Positions 15,211 to 24,288 are shown, counted from the stretch's first letter. The stretch is DNA of 64,000 bases from an archaeon (GCA_018653485.1 JABHZE010000005.1:1-64000), one strand, 5' to 3'. Numbers and translations are program-made. The notes: generated by a model from the sequence alone, not told the origin.

Positions 15211-15699
15211 TTAAACATTATCAAAAAGACTAACTTCTTCATCCTCAAAATAAGTTTCATCAATATCTCCCTCTAAAAACTTACCAGAATATTTTAAAAT
15301 ATTAGGAACAGCATCTAAATACTGATCCCCTTTTATTTCAAAATAACTTTCTTCAACATAAATTCTACCATCATTAGTAATCAAAGATCTTTGAAAATCA
15401 AATAATGATTCAAAGCCTTGAAACATTCTTTCTAACGGAAAACCTCTTGCACTAATTTTTCTTGTTCTTCTTCGCATCCAATCAATTTCTTTCTTATCAC
15501 TAATAGCAGAACCATTCCTATTAAAAAATTCTTCAACATGCCCATAAAGTAAATATCTTCTAAAATGATCTCCAAAACCCTGACTTAATACAGTAATATT
15601 ATCAAAAACTTCAAAATTTAATCCCACTAATAACAATGAACTAGGATTATGAGCATAACATCCCTCCACCAAAACACTAATCTCTCTTTCTTCATCCAT
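15211..15699 (-). CDS. Hypothetical acidic protein, 162 aa
   Basis: No family is recognised. The protein is acidic (FLEGDIDETYFEDEEVSLF at the C terminus) and has no signal or membrane segment. A short basic stretch WMRRRTRKISARG lies in the middle. The gene is separated from the upstream tRNA-Gly by the duplicated tRNA 3' segment at 15752-15949. A promoter may lie in or near that repeat. Confidence 0.55.
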   Translation of the reverse strand: MDEEREISVLVEGCYAHNPSSLLLVGLNFEVFDNITVLSQGFGDHFRRYLLYGHVEEFFNRNGSAISDKKEIDWMRRRTRKISARGFPLERMFQGFESLFDFQRSLITNDGRIYVEESYFEIKGDQYLDAVPNILKYSGKFLEGDIDETYFEDEEVSLFDNV

Positions 15700-15751
15700 T
15701 TAATAATATCATATTCAAGAATTAATAAAGATTATTATAGTAAAAAAATTA

Positions 15752-15949
15752 ACAAAAATTTGTTTGTTATTTTTGTAAGAGTGAGATTCTAGTTTAAATG
15801 CGCCTACCGAGAATCGAAGATTTCAATTCGATATCAAAAAGAGAATTGAAAGATCAGAGAATTATTCAAATTCTCTGAGTCTACAAAAATTTGTTTGTTA
15901 TTTTTGTAAGAGTGAGATTCTAGTTTAAATGCGCCTACCGAGAATCGAA
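15752..15949. repeat. 131-bp tandem duplication including a tRNA-Gly 3' end
   Basis: The 67 bases at 15752-15818 are repeated exactly at 15883-15949. Each copy ends with the last 19 bases of tRNA-Gly read on the plus strand (GCGCCTACCGAGAATCGAA). Only the right copy continues into the full tRNA. The 64 bases between are unique and contain two inverted repeats: TTTCAATTC with GAATTGAAA, and AGAGAAT with ATTCTCT. This looks like the scar of a small element inserted at the tRNA 3' end, or a tandem duplication with drift. Confidence 0.85.
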
Positions 15950-16000
15950 CTCGGGTCTCCTCGTTGGCAACGAGATATTCTACCACTAAACCATAAGCGC
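15930..16000 (-). tRNA. tRNA-Gly (anticodon GCC)
   Basis: GCGCTTA pairs with TAGGCGC with one G-U pair. The anticodon arm TCTCG-TTGCCAA-CGAGG gives anticodon GCC. The T arm is CCGAG-TTCGATT-CTCGG, and the discriminator is A (15930). CCA is not encoded. Its 3' end is duplicated 131 bases to the left. Confidence 0.93.
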
Positions 16001-16069
16001 ATACATCTTATAATTTAATACTAATATCATAACTTATAAATTTAATTACACCATCAAAATTCAGCAAAA

Positions 16070-16228
16070 CTAACACTCTTCACATTCATCTGCAGTGATT
16101 TCATGAATATTCTCATAATCTTTCTTTCTTTGTTCACTACATTCCTTGCAATACTTTCTTCTATACCTAGCATTAGTATTTATAACAACTTCTTTCCCAC
16201 AATCTCCGCATTTTATTGTTTTTTCCAT
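16070..16228 (-). CDS. Small zinc-ribbon protein, 52 aa
   Basis: The reading frame runs from MEKTIKCGDCGKEV to ADECEEC. CGDCGK and YCKECSEQR form two CxxC knuckles about 22 residues apart, a typical zinc ribbon, and the C-terminal CEEC adds another Cys pair. Such small ribbons usually bind nucleic acid or partner proteins. It is divergent from the membrane AlbA/Schlafen gene at 16343 and shares a 115-base promoter region with it. Confidence 0.65.
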   Translation of the reverse strand: MEKTIKCGDCGKEVVINTNARYRRKYCKECSEQRKKDYENIHEITADECEEC

Positions 16229-16342
16229 AAATAATTTAATAAATCAGAGATTTTAAATCTTTTTATGCCTCAAAAAGCATTTTAACCACTCTAAAAAGAT
16301 AAAGAGAAATTATAAACCCTTAATTCCTAAGAAATCCATAAA

Positions 16343-17452
16343 ATGAGGCTTACAGAACTAATCCAAAACAATTCTGAAAAAGCAAGAGTTTCTTTATCTG
16401 CTTTAATCAAAATCATATTAATAATTTCAATTATTTATGCAATCTATTTACATTTTTGGAGATTATTATTTATAGATGTTTTATTATTACTAGTTCTTTT
16501 CTTACCTTATTTTTTTAACAAAAAATACAAAATAAAAATCCCCTCAGAATTTGAATTTATACTTTTAGGATTCGCAATAATAACTTTTTTCTTAGGCTCA
16601 ATAAGAGGAATAATCATACAAACATTTTTCGGATTAGCAATGGGTTTTGTTGGATTTGCAACAATGCTTATACTATATAAAAATAGCAAAATAAAACCAA
16701 GTTACCTATTAATAATGCTTTTTGCATTTAGTCTTTCAGTATCCTTAGGACTTATTTCAGAAATGCTTAAATTTTATCTAAAAATATTCCTTGGAACAGA
16801 ATTAAGAATAGTAGATTATCAATATTCTATGATGAGCTTAACATTAGTAGCATTTGGTGCATTAATTGCCTTAATCATTGGATACACCTACATGAGGTTC
16901 TATAAACTAGAATTAATGGATGATTTTATTCAAAGATTTAAGAAAAAGAATCCAAATCTATTTATTGAAAAAACAGATTCTCCAGAAGAATTATTAGAAT
17001 TAATTAAAAAAGGAGAATCAGATAAAATAGAATTTAAATCAACCTTAAGAACAAATCTTTATACTTATGAAAAAGATAAAAAAATAGAATATGCTGTCCT
17101 TAAAACAATCACAGGTTTTCTAAATACAGAAGGAGGAACACTTCTTATAGGAATTTCAGACTCAGGAGAAATATTAGGAATAGAAAAAGATAAATTTGAA
17201 AACACAGATAGATTTTTACTTCATTTTAACAACTTAATAAAAGATAAAGTAGGAAGAGAGTTCTTACCTAATTTAAACTTTGAATTAATATTATTAGAAA
17301 ATAGAAATATCATGAAAATAGAATGCAAAAAATCAGATAAACCAATTTTCTTAAAAACAGAGAAAGGTGAAGAATTTTATACAAGATTAGGCCCTGCAAG
17401 TATTCAATTAACAGGAAGCAAGCTAATCAAATATATCCAGAATAGCTTTTGA
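16343..17452 (+). CDS. Membrane protein with C-terminal AlbA/Schlafen domain
   Basis: A 369-residue protein. Residues about 18-195 hold five or six membrane segments. The cytoplasmic remainder from about 210 carries an AlbA_2 (Schlafen-type) domain: GESDKIEFKSTLR, then the helix VLKTITGFLNTEGGTLLIGI, then SDSGEILGIEKD. In other proteins this domain binds nucleic acid or takes part in defence and regulation. A membrane anchor on this domain is uncommon. The gene is divergent from a zinc-ribbon protein and followed by a structured non-coding region. The function is unknown. Confidence 0.75.
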   Translation: MRLTELIQNNSEKARVSLSALIKIILIISIIYAIYLHFWRLLFIDVLLLLVLFLPYFFNKKYKIKIPSEFEFILLGFAIITFFLGSIRGIIIQTFFGLAMGFVGFATMLILYKNSKIKPSYLLIMLFAFSLSVSLGLISEMLKFYLKIFLGTELRIVDYQYSMMSLTLVAFGALIALIIGYTYMRFYKLELMDDFIQRFKKKNPNLFIEKTDSPEELLELIKKGESDKIEFKSTLRTNLYTYEKDKKIEYAVLKTITGFLNTEGGTLLIGISDSGEILGIEKDKFENTDRFLLHFNNLIKDKVGREFLPNLNFELILLENRNIMKIECKKSDKPIFLKTEKGEEFYTRLGPASIQLTGSKLIKYIQNSF

Positions 17453-17534
17453 GTTTCAACAACTTCTAAAAATTTCTGCAATTTCAATAACTCTGCACAT
17501 AAATAACTTAATCTCCAAAAAATCAAAATATCAA

Positions 17535-17705
17535 AAAAACAATGGGGCACCACACCCTAAGGGAGTGGTTTGTGTCAGCCCCTTGTTTTTAGGATGCTCA
17601 AGGATAGAAAGTAAGTAATCTGCTACACCCTAAAGGGTGTAGTTTTCTATCCTTGATATCAATAAATAGAAAAAAATTAAGGTTAAACTTGTTTTCCTTA
17701 ATTTT
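17535..17705 (+). ncRNA. Candidate structured RNA with three hairpins
   Basis: The 335-base gap between the AlbA gene and the helicase has no reading frame but three strong foldbacks. Hairpin 1: AAAAACAA-T-GGGGC (17535-17548) pairs with GCCCCTTGTTTTT (17578-17590), and ACCAC/GTGGT and CCCT/AGGG extend inside. Hairpin 2: TCAAGGATAGAAA (17598-17610) pairs with TTTCTATCCTTGA (17644-17656), with an inner CTACACCC-TAAA-GGGTGTAG and a one-sided 12-base bulge. Hairpin 3: AAAATTAAGG (17673-17682) with CCTTAATTTT (17696-17705). Hairpins 1 and 2 share the apical sequence ACACCCTA-AGGG. The strand is uncertain because stems read both ways. It does not match 5S, SRP, RNase P or box H/ACA patterns that I can recall. 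Confidence 0.5.
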
Positions 17706-17787
17706 AACAGTGTCTATAGGGATTTATTCATCACCAAACAACAATCAAGCTTAAAAACCACTTTTTCTATAAATTCCTATAAAAAAG

Positions 17788-19662
17788 ATGGAAGAAGTAA
17801 TACCAGTTTATGAAAAAGACAATAAAAGAGAATATCTTAATATTTTAAAAGCATTAAATGAAATTCCCTTCTCAGTTGGAAAAAATCTATTAATAGATTT
17901 TTTAATAGGAAGTGAAAAAAATAAATCTATAATAAAAAATAGATTATATGAACTAAGGCATTTTGATTCATTAAATAAAAATAAATCAGAAATACTTGAA
18001 ATAATTGATAATTTAATTACAAACAAATTAATTGAAATAACAAACGCCGAAGCAAATAGATTCTTTAAACTTTTAAAATTAACTTCTAAAGGAAGACAAG
18101 AAATTCTTAACCCTCAATTATATAAGAAAAAAATAAATCATAAATTCAATCATAAAGAAACAGAAATCACAGAGCAGGATAAGATAATCTTCAAAGAATT
18201 AAATCCTTTTCTTGAAAAATATAATGATAATCAAAAAAAAGCAATCATATCTAATAACCCTAATATTCTATGCATTGCAGGAGCAGGTTCTGGAAAAACA
18301 ACTGTCTTAACAAAAAGAATTGAATTTTTAGTAAAATATAGAAATATAGACCCTAAAAAAATATTAGCAATAACTTTTACAAGGAAAGCAAGAGAAGAAA
18401 TGCAAGAAAGATTATTTAGATTAGACGTAAATACAACAATTGAAACATTTAATTCATTTTCAGAAAAAATATTACAAAAACATGGAAACAAAATTTATTC
18501 AACACCTACAAGGGTTATGAATTATGGAAACAAAATAATGGCAATGATGTCTGCATTAAGTTCAATTAATTTATCTCTAACTCAGGCATTAGATATTTAT
18601 TTTTCACCTTCACAAAAAAATTCAAAAACACAAGAACAATTATCAAATATTTTCATGAATGATTGTTTCTTTATATTAGATTATTTTAAAGAAAAAGATA
18701 TTGAACTTTACGATTTTTCACAAGATACTGAAAAAAATAAAGAAACAGCAAGGATGATTTACAGAATATGCAAAGATTTGCAAAAACAAATGTTTAATCA
18801 AGGATTAAGAAGTTATACAGATCAAATTTTAGATACAATAAAGCTACTAACCAATAACCCAGAATTAACACCTGAATACGATTATATATTAGTTGATGAA
18901 TATCAAGATGTTAATTCCTCTCAAATAAATCTTATTGAGTTATTAAAAACAAAAAATCTTTTTGCAGTAGGAGATCCAAGACAATCTATTTTTGGATGGA
19001 GAGGATCAGATATAAGTTATATCCTTAATTTCCAAGAAAAATATCCTAATTCTGAAATAATTTCCTTAAACAAAAATTACAGAAGTAATAGTCATATTGT
19101 GAATTTAATGAATTCATCAATTAAATCAATGCAATTACCAGATTTAACAAGCTCATTCAACAATCAAAAACAAATTCAATTACTAGATTTTAATTCAGAA
19201 GGGGAAGAATATAATTTTGTAATAAACAAAATACTCTCATCCCCAATAAAAAGAAAAGAAATGTTTGTATTAGCAAGAACAAATAGGCAATTAAATGAAT
19301 TAGCTAATTTAATGAAACAAAAACAAATAAAATACATTCTTAAAACAGATGAATTTAATGGTTCTTTAACTGCAAAGGATGAACAAGTTACATTAGCAAC
19401 AATACATTCTATCAAAGGATTAGAAGCAAAAAAAGTTTTTGTTATAGGATGTAAAGAATCAAATTTTCCTTGCAAAAGTTCAGATCACCCAATAATAGAA
19501 TTAATTAAAATAGAAGAGTATGATAAAGAAGAAGAAGAAAAAAGATTATTTTATGTAGCAATTAGTAGGGCAAAAGAAATCCTTTATCTTTCATATACAG
19601 GTAAAAAACCAACTTATTTTATTAATTCAGATATGATAAAAATAATTGAAGAAGATGAATAA
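17788..19662 (+). CDS. Superfamily 1 DNA helicase (UvrD/Rep) with N-terminal RQC-like domain
   Basis: A 624-residue 3'-5' DNA helicase. Motifs in order are Walker A AGAGSGKTT (164-172), LVDEYQDVN, GDPRQSIFGWRGSD, LNKNYRSN, ATIHSIKGLEAKKVF and LFYVAISRAKE. The N-terminal 110 residues resemble the RQC winged helix of RecQ: LLIDFLIGSEKNK, then a helix, then LITNKLIE, then KLLKLTSKGRQEIL. That domain grips the duplex ahead of the helicase. The protein is somewhat short for UvrD, with small 1B/2B insertions. A TATA-like TCTATAAAT about 20 bases before the ATG suggests a leaderless transcript. Confidence 0.88.
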   Translation: MEEVIPVYEKDNKREYLNILKALNEIPFSVGKNLLIDFLIGSEKNKSIIKNRLYELRHFDSLNKNKSEILEIIDNLITNKLIEITNAEANRFFKLLKLTSKGRQEILNPQLYKKKINHKFNHKETEITEQDKIIFKELNPFLEKYNDNQKKAIISNNPNILCIAGAGSGKTTVLTKRIEFLVKYRNIDPKKILAITFTRKAREEMQERLFRLDVNTTIETFNSFSEKILQKHGNKIYSTPTRVMNYGNKIMAMMSALSSINLSLTQALDIYFSPSQKNSKTQEQLSNIFMNDCFFILDYFKEKDIELYDFSQDTEKNKETARMIYRICKDLQKQMFNQGLRSYTDQILDTIKLLTNNPELTPEYDYILVDEYQDVNSSQINLIELLKTKNLFAVGDPRQSIFGWRGSDISYILNFQEKYPNSEIISLNKNYRSNSHIVNLMNSSIKSMQLPDLTSSFNNQKQIQLLDFNSEGEEYNFVINKILSSPIKRKEMFVLARTNRQLNELANLMKQKQIKYILKTDEFNGSLTAKDEQVTLATIHSIKGLEAKKVFVIGCKESNFPCKSSDHPIIELIKIEEYDKEEEEKRLFYVAISRAKEILYLSYTGKKPTYFINSDMIKIIEEDE

Positions 19663-19670
19663 TAACAAAT

Positions 19671-20024
19671 TTATTTCTTAAGAGTTTTTCTCTTAACTTG
19701 CTTTACAACTTTCTTTTTATCTTGCTTCCCATTCAAGAAATTATGAAAAAACCCAAATTTGTCTAATAAATTAGGTATAGTCCATAATAATGCAATAAAC
19801 CCGATAATAAAGATATAAACATTATAAGTCTCCTCTGAATCACCTAAAAATGGCTTTCCAGTCATAGAAAAATAAATCAAAGATATTCCTGCATACATTA
19901 AAGTTACAGATAAAAACTTTTCAATTATCTCTGTAGGTTCTTGAATTATATTTCTTTCAATAATTAAGACTGCAAAATAATACACTAAAAATATTGTTAT
20001 TATAATTAAAAATCCAAAGTCCAT
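19671..20024 (-). CDS. Small multispan membrane protein, 117 aa
   Basis: Three membrane segments are visible, at about 3-22, 38-56 and 66-84, followed by a Lys-rich C-terminal tail (NGKQDKKKVVKQVKRKTLKK) likely to lie in the cytoplasm. No family is recognised. It converges with the helicase gene, with 8 bases between the stop codons. Confidence 0.6.
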   Translation of the reverse strand: MDFGFLIIITIFLVYYFAVLIIERNIIQEPTEIIEKFLSVTLMYAGISLIYFSMTGKPFLGDSEETYNVYIFIIGFIALLWTIPNLLDKFGFFHNFLNGKQDKKKVVKQVKRKTLKK

Positions 20025-20117
20025 TTTTATACCTTACAAAATAAAATATCTTTTTATTTTTAAATCTTTCTTAAAATAATACCAAATATTTTTAAACTAA
20101 AAAATAAACTTAATATC

Positions 20118-20624
20118 ATGAAAAAAAGAGAAAATTTACTATTACCTATAATAATTACATTTTTTATTATAATTATTACTTTAATCCCAACAATTTCAGC
20201 AACAGATTGTCCATTTGAAGAAGAAAATTGCGTATATCCAGGAGATTGTGGAAGATATATAGACTCAGATAACAATCAATTATGTGATTATTCAGAAATA
20301 CCTCAAAAAACAGAAAGAAGATATTATCTTATAACATTAACAATCATCACTCTAGCACTTTATTTCATAACTTCCTTACTTTCAAAATATAAAAAAATAA
20401 AATTTATAACTCATAGAAGAATTTGGAACACATTATTATTAATTTCATTTTTAATAATGGCTATTTTAGGAATAATATTAACAATTAATGTTCAATATCC
20501 CTTAGCTCTTTTCTCAGATATCAACAGATTATTTTGGCATGTAGAAGCCGGAATAATTTTCTCAATAATATCTATATTTCATATTTTTTGGCACATAAGA
20601 TATTATAAAAATATTTTTAAGTAA
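20118..20624 (+). CDS. Membrane protein with Cys-rich loop and His-bearing helices
   Basis: A 168-residue protein. A signal-like segment (about 8-28) is followed by an extracytoplasmic Cys loop: [19 protein letters not shown] and NQLCDYSE. Three more membrane segments follow. The last holds [19 protein letters not shown], with histidines spaced as in haem-binding cytochrome-b-like (DUF4405-type) membrane domains. The CGRYxDxxxxxxCD pattern is often seen next to membrane redox domains. A redox role is inference. Confidence 0.6.
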   Translation: MKKRENLLLPIIITFFIIIITLIPTISATDCPFEEENCVYPGDCGRYIDSDNNQLCDYSEIPQKTERRYYLITLTIITLALYFITSLLSKYKKIKFITHRRIWNTLLLISFLIMAILGIILTINVQYPLALFSDINRLFWHVEAGIIFSIISIFHIFWHIRYYKNIFK

Positions 20625-20628
20625 ATTT

Positions 20629-21018
20629 TTATTTTCCTAAAAATTTATATCTCATATCATCACCTACTCGATAAGTTTCTTTAGTAAGTTCTTCTCTAGG
20701 CCGTTCCCTACCTGTAGGAATATCTCTATGTACTAATAAACATAAATCATCCCCTTTAATTGTTCCTTCCATCACATATGTTGTTGAATCATAAGCAGTT
20801 GAATCTCGATCAAAAGAAAAAAGATTTACTAAGTCTCCCCCATTCCAATAAACCAATAACCCTCTTGTTTCTGTAGCTGTAACTTGAGTGGGTTTCTCAA
20901 GGTCATTATCTTCAACAAATCTATCTAAAACTTTTTGTAATGAGGGGAATTTTGCCCTCTCCCTAGGAGGTACATATTTTACAATTAAATGTTTTCTCTT
21001 TTGCTTAATTTTACCCAT
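20629..21018 (-). CDS. Hypothetical protein, 129 aa
   Basis: No family is recognised. The protein is soluble and charged, with a basic N terminus (MGKIKQKRKHLIVKYVPPRER) and a central beta-rich stretch (RGLLVYWNGGDLVNLFSF). It has no cysteine motif apart from one Cys. Its end converges with the membrane protein gene ending at 20624. Confidence 0.55.
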   Translation of the reverse strand: MGKIKQKRKHLIVKYVPPRERAKFPSLQKVLDRFVEDNDLEKPTQVTATETRGLLVYWNGGDLVNLFSFDRDSTAYDSTTYVMEGTIKGDDLCLLVHRDIPTGRERPREELTKETYRVGDDMRYKFLGK

Positions 21019-21117
21019 ATTATATTTAGAATAATTTGTTATTTAAAATTAATTGTAATAAAGAATTCACTTCTTAACATTAACAAAATTTGGTTTTGAT
21101 AAGCTAAAATAAAAAAT

Positions 21118-22164
21118 TTATTTTTTATTCAGATTAACATCCATTTGCGGAAATGGTATCTCAATCTTATTTTTATTCAAAATATTGTATATCCTAGTAT
21201 TAGCTTCATCAATTGCTTCAGCCCTATTCTCAAAACTATCTACATAAAAATAAGCACTAAAATTCAATGAAGAATCAGCCATTTCATTAAATCTAATAAC
21301 AGGTTCTGGGTCATCTAAAACATTCTTAACCTTCTTAATTTCTCCCATTACAAGTTTCTTAACATTATCAATCTCACTCCCATATGCAACTCCAAATGGA
21401 ACCACAGCCCTTGTTTTAGGTTCTGGAAGTGCAACATTTTGAATAGTACTCTCAGCTAATTGAGTATTTGGAATAATAATTAATTCATTGTCAAATGTTT
21501 TTAGTTTTGTACTTCTTAATCCAACCTTCACAATTTTACCCTTAATACTTTGATTATCTAAATAAACTAAATCTCCTACTCCAATACTCCTATCAAAAAT
21601 CATTGAAGCTCCTGAAAAAATATTTGCTAAAACAGGTTGTAATGCTAATGCAATTGCTAATCCTGCAATACCTAAACCAGCTAATAAAGGCCCAATCTCA
21701 AAACCCCAAATAGTCATAATATAAAGAATAGAAATTGCAATCAATGAAACCTTAACAACACTATCAAATAAAGAAATTATACTTTCATCAACCCTTGTCT
21801 TTGTTTTACTAGCAATCCTACTTAAAATTCTAATAAGCATTAAATCTAAAATAATATATGCTAAATGCGCAATTACTAACATTAACCCAGAATAAATTAA
21901 ATTTATCAAAATCATATTAGTTTGTTCACTCAAATTCAATTCTCCAAGAGTTATACGAAGAACAATTAAAAACGCTGCAATTGTTAACGGACTTGAACTT
22001 TTCTGAACTAATTTATCATCCAAATCTGTTTTAGTTTTACTTGTTAATTTCAAAACTATTTTTTGAACAAAAAATAAACCAACACGAATAATAAAAAATC
22101 CTACAACTAAAATTACAAATGCTCTTAAATATTCATTCGCAATATAATTTTCTAGTCCAAACAT
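21118..22164 (-). CDS. mscS: MscS-family mechanosensitive ion channel
   Basis: A 348-residue protein with four or five membrane segments. The pore helix appears as LAGLGIAGLAIALALQPVLANIFSG split across about residues 160-185, followed by the beta domain IGVGDLVYLDNQSIKGKI and the conserved PNTQLAESTI. MscS channels open under membrane tension and release solutes on osmotic downshock. The length is slightly above E. coli MscS, with extra N-terminal segments as in other archaeal members. It is monocistronic. Confidence 0.9.
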   Translation of the reverse strand: MFGLENYIANEYLRAFVILVVGFFIIRVGLFFVQKIVLKLTSKTKTDLDDKLVQKSSSPLTIAAFLIVLRITLGELNLSEQTNMILINLIYSGLMLVIAHLAYIILDLMLIRILSRIASKTKTRVDESIISLFDSVVKVSLIAISILYIMTIWGFEIGPLLAGLGIAGLAIALALQPVLANIFSGASMIFDRSIGVGDLVYLDNQSIKGKIVKVGLRSTKLKTFDNELIIIPNTQLAESTIQNVALPEPKTRAVVPFGVAYGSEIDNVKKLVMGEIKKVKNVLDDPEPVIRFNEMADSSLNFSAYFYVDSFENRAEAIDEANTRIYNILNKNKIEIPFPQMDVNLNKK

Positions 22165-22248
22165 ATTTTATTGAAGAGAAAGTGGTTTTTAAAACTTACT
22201 TAAATAACCAAAATCCTTAAATATTTAAAACCTCTAATAACTAATAAG

Positions 22249-22500
22249 ATGGATGAACATAGAATTACTCTAACTCCTGATTTAATTAAAAGATTAGACG
22301 ATTTCTCTCAAAAAAGAAGAAATTGTGCAAAAAGAAATCATTTTCCACATAAACAAAGAGCCCAATTATATGACTTAACTCAAAATGTTGTTTTTGTAGA
22401 ATGTTCAAATTGCAGAACAATTTATGAAAGACTACCAACTTCTAAAGAAAGAGCATATTCTCAAAGATGTATGACAGAACCAACAATGAGTTCTTGTTAA
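22249..22500 (+). CDS. Hypothetical protein with one CxxC, 83 aa
   Basis: No family is recognised. The N terminus (RITLTPDLIKRLDDFSQKRRN) is helical and basic. A knuckle VECSNCRTIYERLP lies near residues 51-64, with further cysteines near residue 27, at residue 74 and at the C-terminal end, which could complete a metal site. A small nucleic-acid-binding zinc protein is possible. A TATA-like TTAAATATTT lies about 30 bases before the start. Confidence 0.55.
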   Translation: MDEHRITLTPDLIKRLDDFSQKRRNCAKRNHFPHKQRAQLYDLTQNVVFVECSNCRTIYERLPTSKERAYSQRCMTEPTMSSC

Positions 22501-22534
22501 ATTTATATCAATTTTCTCTATAAAAATAAAATAA

Positions 22535-23071
22535 CTAAGAAGTAAGAGATTTATTTTCATACTCAATCTCAATAGGCTCCCCATCTTGTAAAAGTTCAAC
22601 AATTCTCGCACCACCAAAATTACTTAATTTTACTTTAACTTCCATCCCTCTTGTTGGAAATTTTGCCCCTCTTTCAAAGAAATATTGTTCAATCCCGTAT
22701 TCAATTCGCATACTTTCACTAGAAACTGATTTTATTTCTCCTTTAATAAACACATCATCCTTAGAAGGCTTATTTAATGATGCACTCTTATATCTTGAAG
22801 TTCCATTAACATCTTCTTCCAAAGTTACATAAACAGTGTCTCCTACTTCTGCACTATCAATTAAAGGAATTCTCCCTATCTCATATCCAATAGTGATATA
22901 TTGCCCTCGAATTAAATCAAAAGGATCTACTGGAAAAGTAGCTAAAACAACTGTTTTCGTACCTAACAAAGGATATGAAACATATAATAAAAATACTCCA
23001 AGAATACCAAATAAAACAAGAAGAATTATAACCAATTTAATGTATTCTTTATTTTTAGACTTTTGTTCCAT
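22535..23071 (-). CDS. GDYXXLXY-type membrane-anchored protein
   Basis: About 178 residues from the chosen start (MEQKSKNKEY). One N-terminal membrane segment is followed by an extracytoplasmic beta domain. The defining motif of the GDYXXLXY family appears as IRGQYITIGYEI, with DPFD before it and a GDTVYVTL strand after it. The family is almost always encoded next to DUF2157 membrane proteins, as it is here, where it directly follows one. The ATG at 23071 lies one base after the stop of the DUF2157 gene. An ATG at 23086 inside that gene is the alternative. The function of the pair is unknown. Confidence 0.75.
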   Translation of the reverse strand: MEQKSKNKEYIKLVIILLVLFGILGVFLLYVSYPLLGTKTVVLATFPVDPFDLIRGQYITIGYEIGRIPLIDSAEVGDTVYVTLEEDVNGTSRYKSASLNKPSKDDVFIKGEIKSVSSESMRIEYGIEQYFFERGAKFPTRGMEVKVKLSNFGGARIVELLQDGEPIEIEYENKSLTS

Positions 23072-23072
23072 C

Positions 23073-24245
23073 TTAATAAACCGCATAATTTTGTTGAGCT
23101 TTTTTATTAGTTTTTTCTACAAGATGCCTTCTCCATTTCTCAATACCCCAACCACCTGCAATTAGAATTATTCCACCAAGTATCGACATAACTGCAAATC
23201 CAATCTGCCCTCCAAAGTCCATAACAAATCCAATATAACGAGTAACAATATCTAATGCAAAAAAGATAATAGCTAGATTAACAATTTTAGCAGATTTATA
23301 TCTTGTTCCATAACCTATTACCGCTAATATTACTAAAATAAATAAGAAATTATCAAACAACCACATAAACCAAAGCCCCATGCTTAAAGAACCACTAAAA
23401 ACGCTTTCCCCAGAAACAAAACTAGCTAAAGTAATCAATAAAATATAAACCAAAACTAAAATAACAAAACTTAAAACTTCTTTTCCAGAAAGTTTATTTT
23501 TACTAACTGCCCTATAAATTCCAATAATCGCTAGAACTATTGCTACAACTGAGATAATAATTAAGAAAATTAAAACTTCTGCACTTAATACAAATCCCTC
23601 AGGCCATAATGCAGGTAAAAGTATCTGAAAACTTAAAACATAAGTTAAGGCAAGAATATAAAACGCAGTCCAATATCTATAAATCCCTGAAAATTCATGG
23701 TTCATAGATTTATGCAATTGAGTTAAACCATATAATCCCACAGCAACAATTAAATAAATTATTACTAAAATACCTACAGAAAAATCTCCCCTAAATAATT
23801 CAACAAAAGAAAAATATTGTAAGCTTATCCAAATTAAAAACTCTACTAAGGCAACAATCAAACTAGGAGAAGAATCAAAAATATAAGCTGCAAAAAGTAT
23901 TCCACCCCAACTTAACAATAATAAAAATGCATTTAATTGTAAAGAAGTAGATAAATTAAAAATTTGTGCAATCAAAAATATACTTAAAGTATATGATAAA
24001 GCCCCCAACACCAAAAGCGAACCCCCTATCTTGTCATAATCTTTTATCCTAAACAAAACACCTGCAGTATAAGCTCCGGCAGTTATAATAACTAAAATTA
24101 AAATTTTTAAAGCAGAAGGAATAACATTCCAATTCAAACCAATTAACCAAGCAATACCCAATGCAATCAATATCGAACCAATAGTAGCAACAACTCCGCC
24201 TAATGAAATATGTTCTTTTAATTCAACCTCTTCTTTTGCAACCAT
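23073..24245 (-). CDS. DUF2157 polytopic membrane protein
   Basis: A 390-residue protein with about twelve membrane segments. The start region VATIGSILIALGIAWLIGLNW is the DUF2157 signature. Family members are widespread and uncharacterised. The gene is followed without a gap by its usual GDYXXLXY partner. The Lys-rich end (EKWRRHLVEKTNKK) should be cytoplasmic. Confidence 0.8.
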   Translation of the reverse strand: MVAKEEVELKEHISLGGVVATIGSILIALGIAWLIGLNWNVIPSALKILILVIITAGAYTAGVLFRIKDYDKIGGSLLVLGALSYTLSIFLIAQIFNLSTSLQLNAFLLLLSWGGILFAAYIFDSSPSLIVALVEFLIWISLQYFSFVELFRGDFSVGILVIIYLIVAVGLYGLTQLHKSMNHEFSGIYRYWTAFYILALTYVLSFQILLPALWPEGFVLSAEVLIFLIIISVVAIVLAIIGIYRAVSKNKLSGKEVLSFVILVLVYILLITLASFVSGESVFSGSLSMGLWFMWLFDNFLFILVILAVIGYGTRYKSAKIVNLAIIFFALDIVTRYIGFVMDFGGQIGFAVMSILGGIILIAGGWGIEKWRRHLVEKTNKKAQQNYAVY

Positions 24246-24288
24246 AAAGAGAATAACAATTTAATATTTAAAAACCTATCTAAAAAAA

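Noticed and set aside
15800-15860. Second tRNA-like gene to the left of tRNA-Gly
   Set aside because: Only the last 19 bases match a tRNA. The T arm partner strand, anticodon arm and acceptor 5' strand are missing, so it is a duplicated fragment.
17535-17705. 5S rRNA, SRP RNA, RNase P RNA or box H/ACA RNA
   Set aside because: Conserved cores of these RNAs are not found, and no ACA box or kink-turn GA pairs flank the stems in either orientation.
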